64,000 nt of DNA from Tychonema sp. LEGE 07203 (GTDB lineage: Bacteria; Cyanobacteriota; Cyanobacteriia; Cyanobacteriales; Microcoleaceae), in the NCBI RefSeq assembly GCF_015207285.1, contig NZ_JADEXD010000006.1, forward strand, positions 1-64,000. The letters are read 5' to 3'. Position numbers and translations under genes: made by a program. Of the stretch, positions 62,836 to 64,000 are shown in pieces (the first letter of the stretch is position 1; each line of letters begins with the position of its first letter). The notes beneath the pieces were generated by a model. It saw only the letters and a program-made list of their open reading frames with translations. It was not told the origin of the DNA and made no database searches.

Positions 62836-64000
62836 ATGCTCAAACTCCCATTTAAATTCGCTTTTAAAATCGATCGCACCTTCCTCATCGCCCTGGTGGT
62901 GATTCCAACCATCGATATAGCGCTGAATAAATTATCTGGTGCGATCGCCCTCGAACAAGGGATGACTCCCATTTGGCCCTCCACCGGGGTTTATGTCGCA
63001 GCCATTTTACTCTTTGGCTACCGTTTGCTTCCAATTCTTTGCATAAGTAGCTTACTCGCTAGCTTCATCCTCTGGCAATCCACCTATCCGCAAAACACTC
63101 TGGCAGTTGCACTGATTTTTGTATTTTCTTCAACCATCGACGCGCTCATCGTTCCCTTCTTATACAACCGCTGGATTCCCAAAGGCAACCTATTCTCCAA
63201 AGTTGGGAATATTTTTAAGTATGCAGTCATTATCTTGCCTAGCCCTGCCATCAATGCAGCGATTGGCGTGTTTGCCACCTGCGTGGGAGGAGCCGCACCC
63301 TGGAACTTTTACTGGAGCTACTGGCAGCAGTGGTATGTCATGGGCGTTTCCACCTTACTCACCCTCACGCCGATTATCCTAGTTTGGAGTCCCCAAGCCA
63401 AACCTTTACAGCCGTTTCAGCAGCGACAACTGCCGGAAATGGGCATCGTAATCTTTATCCTGGCGGTAATCTGTCAGATTAACTTTGCCACCAAAGCGCC
63501 ACTGGAATATTTACTGTTGCTTCCTTTGCTGTGGTGTGCATTTCGTCTGGGGGAACGGGTGTCAACGGCGCTGCTGCTGCTGGTGGAAATTGCGGTGCTG
63601 ACGGCTGCTAAATTCCACATGGGATCGTTTGCAGATAAACCACTGATGGCAGCCATGTTGCTATTGCAATCATTTATGGCTGTAGCAGCACTGATTACTT
63701 TTGCAACTTTGGCAATTGTCAACGAAAATAAATCTGCTGAATTGAACCTTCTTCATGCCAAAAATGAACTGGAACAGCGGGTGGAAGAACGCACCGCAGA
63801 ACTAAAAGAGGCAACATTGCTGGCAGAAAGCGCCAACCAAGCCAAGAGCGAATTTTTGGCAAATATGAGCCATGAATTCCGCACGCCTCTCAATGGAATT
63901 TTAGGCTATGCTCAGATTTTGCAGCGATCGCGAACTCTGTGCGAAACCGATCGCAAAAGTAGCAATATTATCTATCAGTGCGGCGAACATTTGCTAACGC
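62836..64000 (+). CDS. MASE1-domain sensor histidine kinase (truncated by window end)
   Basis: 388 residues are visible before the window edge. Residues about 15-300 form MASE1, with at least eight membrane segments ([20 protein letters not shown], then [40 protein letters not shown]). A coiled coil follows ([20 protein letters not shown]), then HisKA with H346 in [13 protein letters not shown]. HATPase and probably receiver domains lie beyond the window. The start ATG at 62836 is the first in the frame. It is an inner-membrane sensor; the MASE1 ligand is unknown. The gene is divergent from the Uma2 gene. Confidence 0.9.
   Translation, partial: MLKLPFKFAFKIDRTFLIALVVIPTIDIALNKLSGAIALEQGMTPIWPSTGVYVAAILLFGYRLLPILCISSLLASFILWQSTYPQNTLAVALIFVFSSTIDALIVPFLYNRWIPKGNLFSKVGNIFKYAVIILPSPAINAAIGVFATCVGGAAPWNFYWSYWQQWYVMGVSTLLTLTPIILVWSPQAKPLQPFQQRQLPEMGIVIFILAVICQINFATKAPLEYLLLLPLLWCAFRLGERVSTALLLLVEIAVLTAAKFHMGSFADKPLMAAMLLLQSFMAVAALITFATLAIVNENKSAELNLLHAKNELEQRVEERTAELKEATLLAESANQAKSEFLANMSHEFRTPLNGILGYAQILQRSRTLCETDRKSSNIIYQCGEHLLT

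Overview
The window reads as chromosomal DNA of a filamentous, non-heterocystous cyanobacterium of the Oscillatoriales/Microcoleus type. The basis is the very frequent HIP1 octamer (GCGATCGC and its GATCG core), plastid-lineage genes (Ycf46-type AAA ATPase, Ycf35/DUF1257), a complete NAT/Liv-type amino-acid ABC transporter, XisH/XisI and Uma2 genes, very large multidomain kinases, and long intergenic runs of heptameric repeats (TCAGTTG / GACTACT / TCAACAG). The taxon is an inference; there is no rRNA marker. I see no tRNA, rRNA or CRISPR array.

Layout. 1-1066: repeat-rich non-coding DNA. 1067-6544: a giant CBSx4-PASx2-GAFx2-HisKA-HATPase-REC-REC-HPt phosphorelay kinase whose first receiver has lost its phospho-Asp. 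6940-16828 (minus): the five subunits of a branched-chain/neutral amino-acid ABC transporter (LivF, LivG, LivM, LivH, LivJ), spread out by accessory genes: a SUKH-like gene beyond livF, a methyltransferase between livG and livM, and Uma2, an HTH gene and xisI with a wrecked xisH between livM and livH. 16829-19863: debris and small genes: a possible TnpB tail, a MITE, a GMC oxidoreductase remnant, a zinc-ribbon protein, an MNT/HEPN pair and hypotheticals. 19991-24532: FAD oxidoreductase and two GT2 glycosyltransferases. 24815-28443: Dps, then an RHH-like protein, Ycf46 and Ycf35. 28561-41129 (minus): a polysaccharide-type cluster of six glycosyltransferases and two hexapeptide acetyltransferases, split by a nested transposon pair (an IS1634-type element inside an IS5-like element) and by a duplicated 5' end of one glycosyltransferase. 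41272-42189: histone-deacetylase-family amidohydrolase. 43483-50191: a hybrid kinase overlapping a REC-GAF-PAS-adenylate cyclase. 50492-52995: alpha/beta hydrolase, a candidate small RNA, and a HAD phosphatase. 53482-60449: a Ser/Thr-kinase-ATPase-GAF-histidine kinase followed by a REC-adenylate cyclase. 60763 to the end: an HGSNAT-like membrane protein, Uma2 and a MASE1 histidine kinase cut by the window edge.

How the genes fit. Two separate kinase-plus-cyclase pairs lie within 17 kb. In each, a multi-input kinase sits directly before an adenylate cyclase carrying its own receiver, so both look like phosphorelay-to-cAMP modules (inference). The glycosyltransferases, acetyltransferases and FAD enzyme probably make or decorate an exopolysaccharide. 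The most unusual points are (1) the twin kinase/cyclase modules, (2) a compact promoter-to-terminator unit at 51511-51612 whose predicted 5' end is complementary to the conserved core of the cyanobacterial sRNA Yfr1, (3) a family of short inverted-repeat elements that share ends with the disrupted IS5-like element, and (4) an xisH gene broken by a 104-bp element with a clean 3-bp target duplication.
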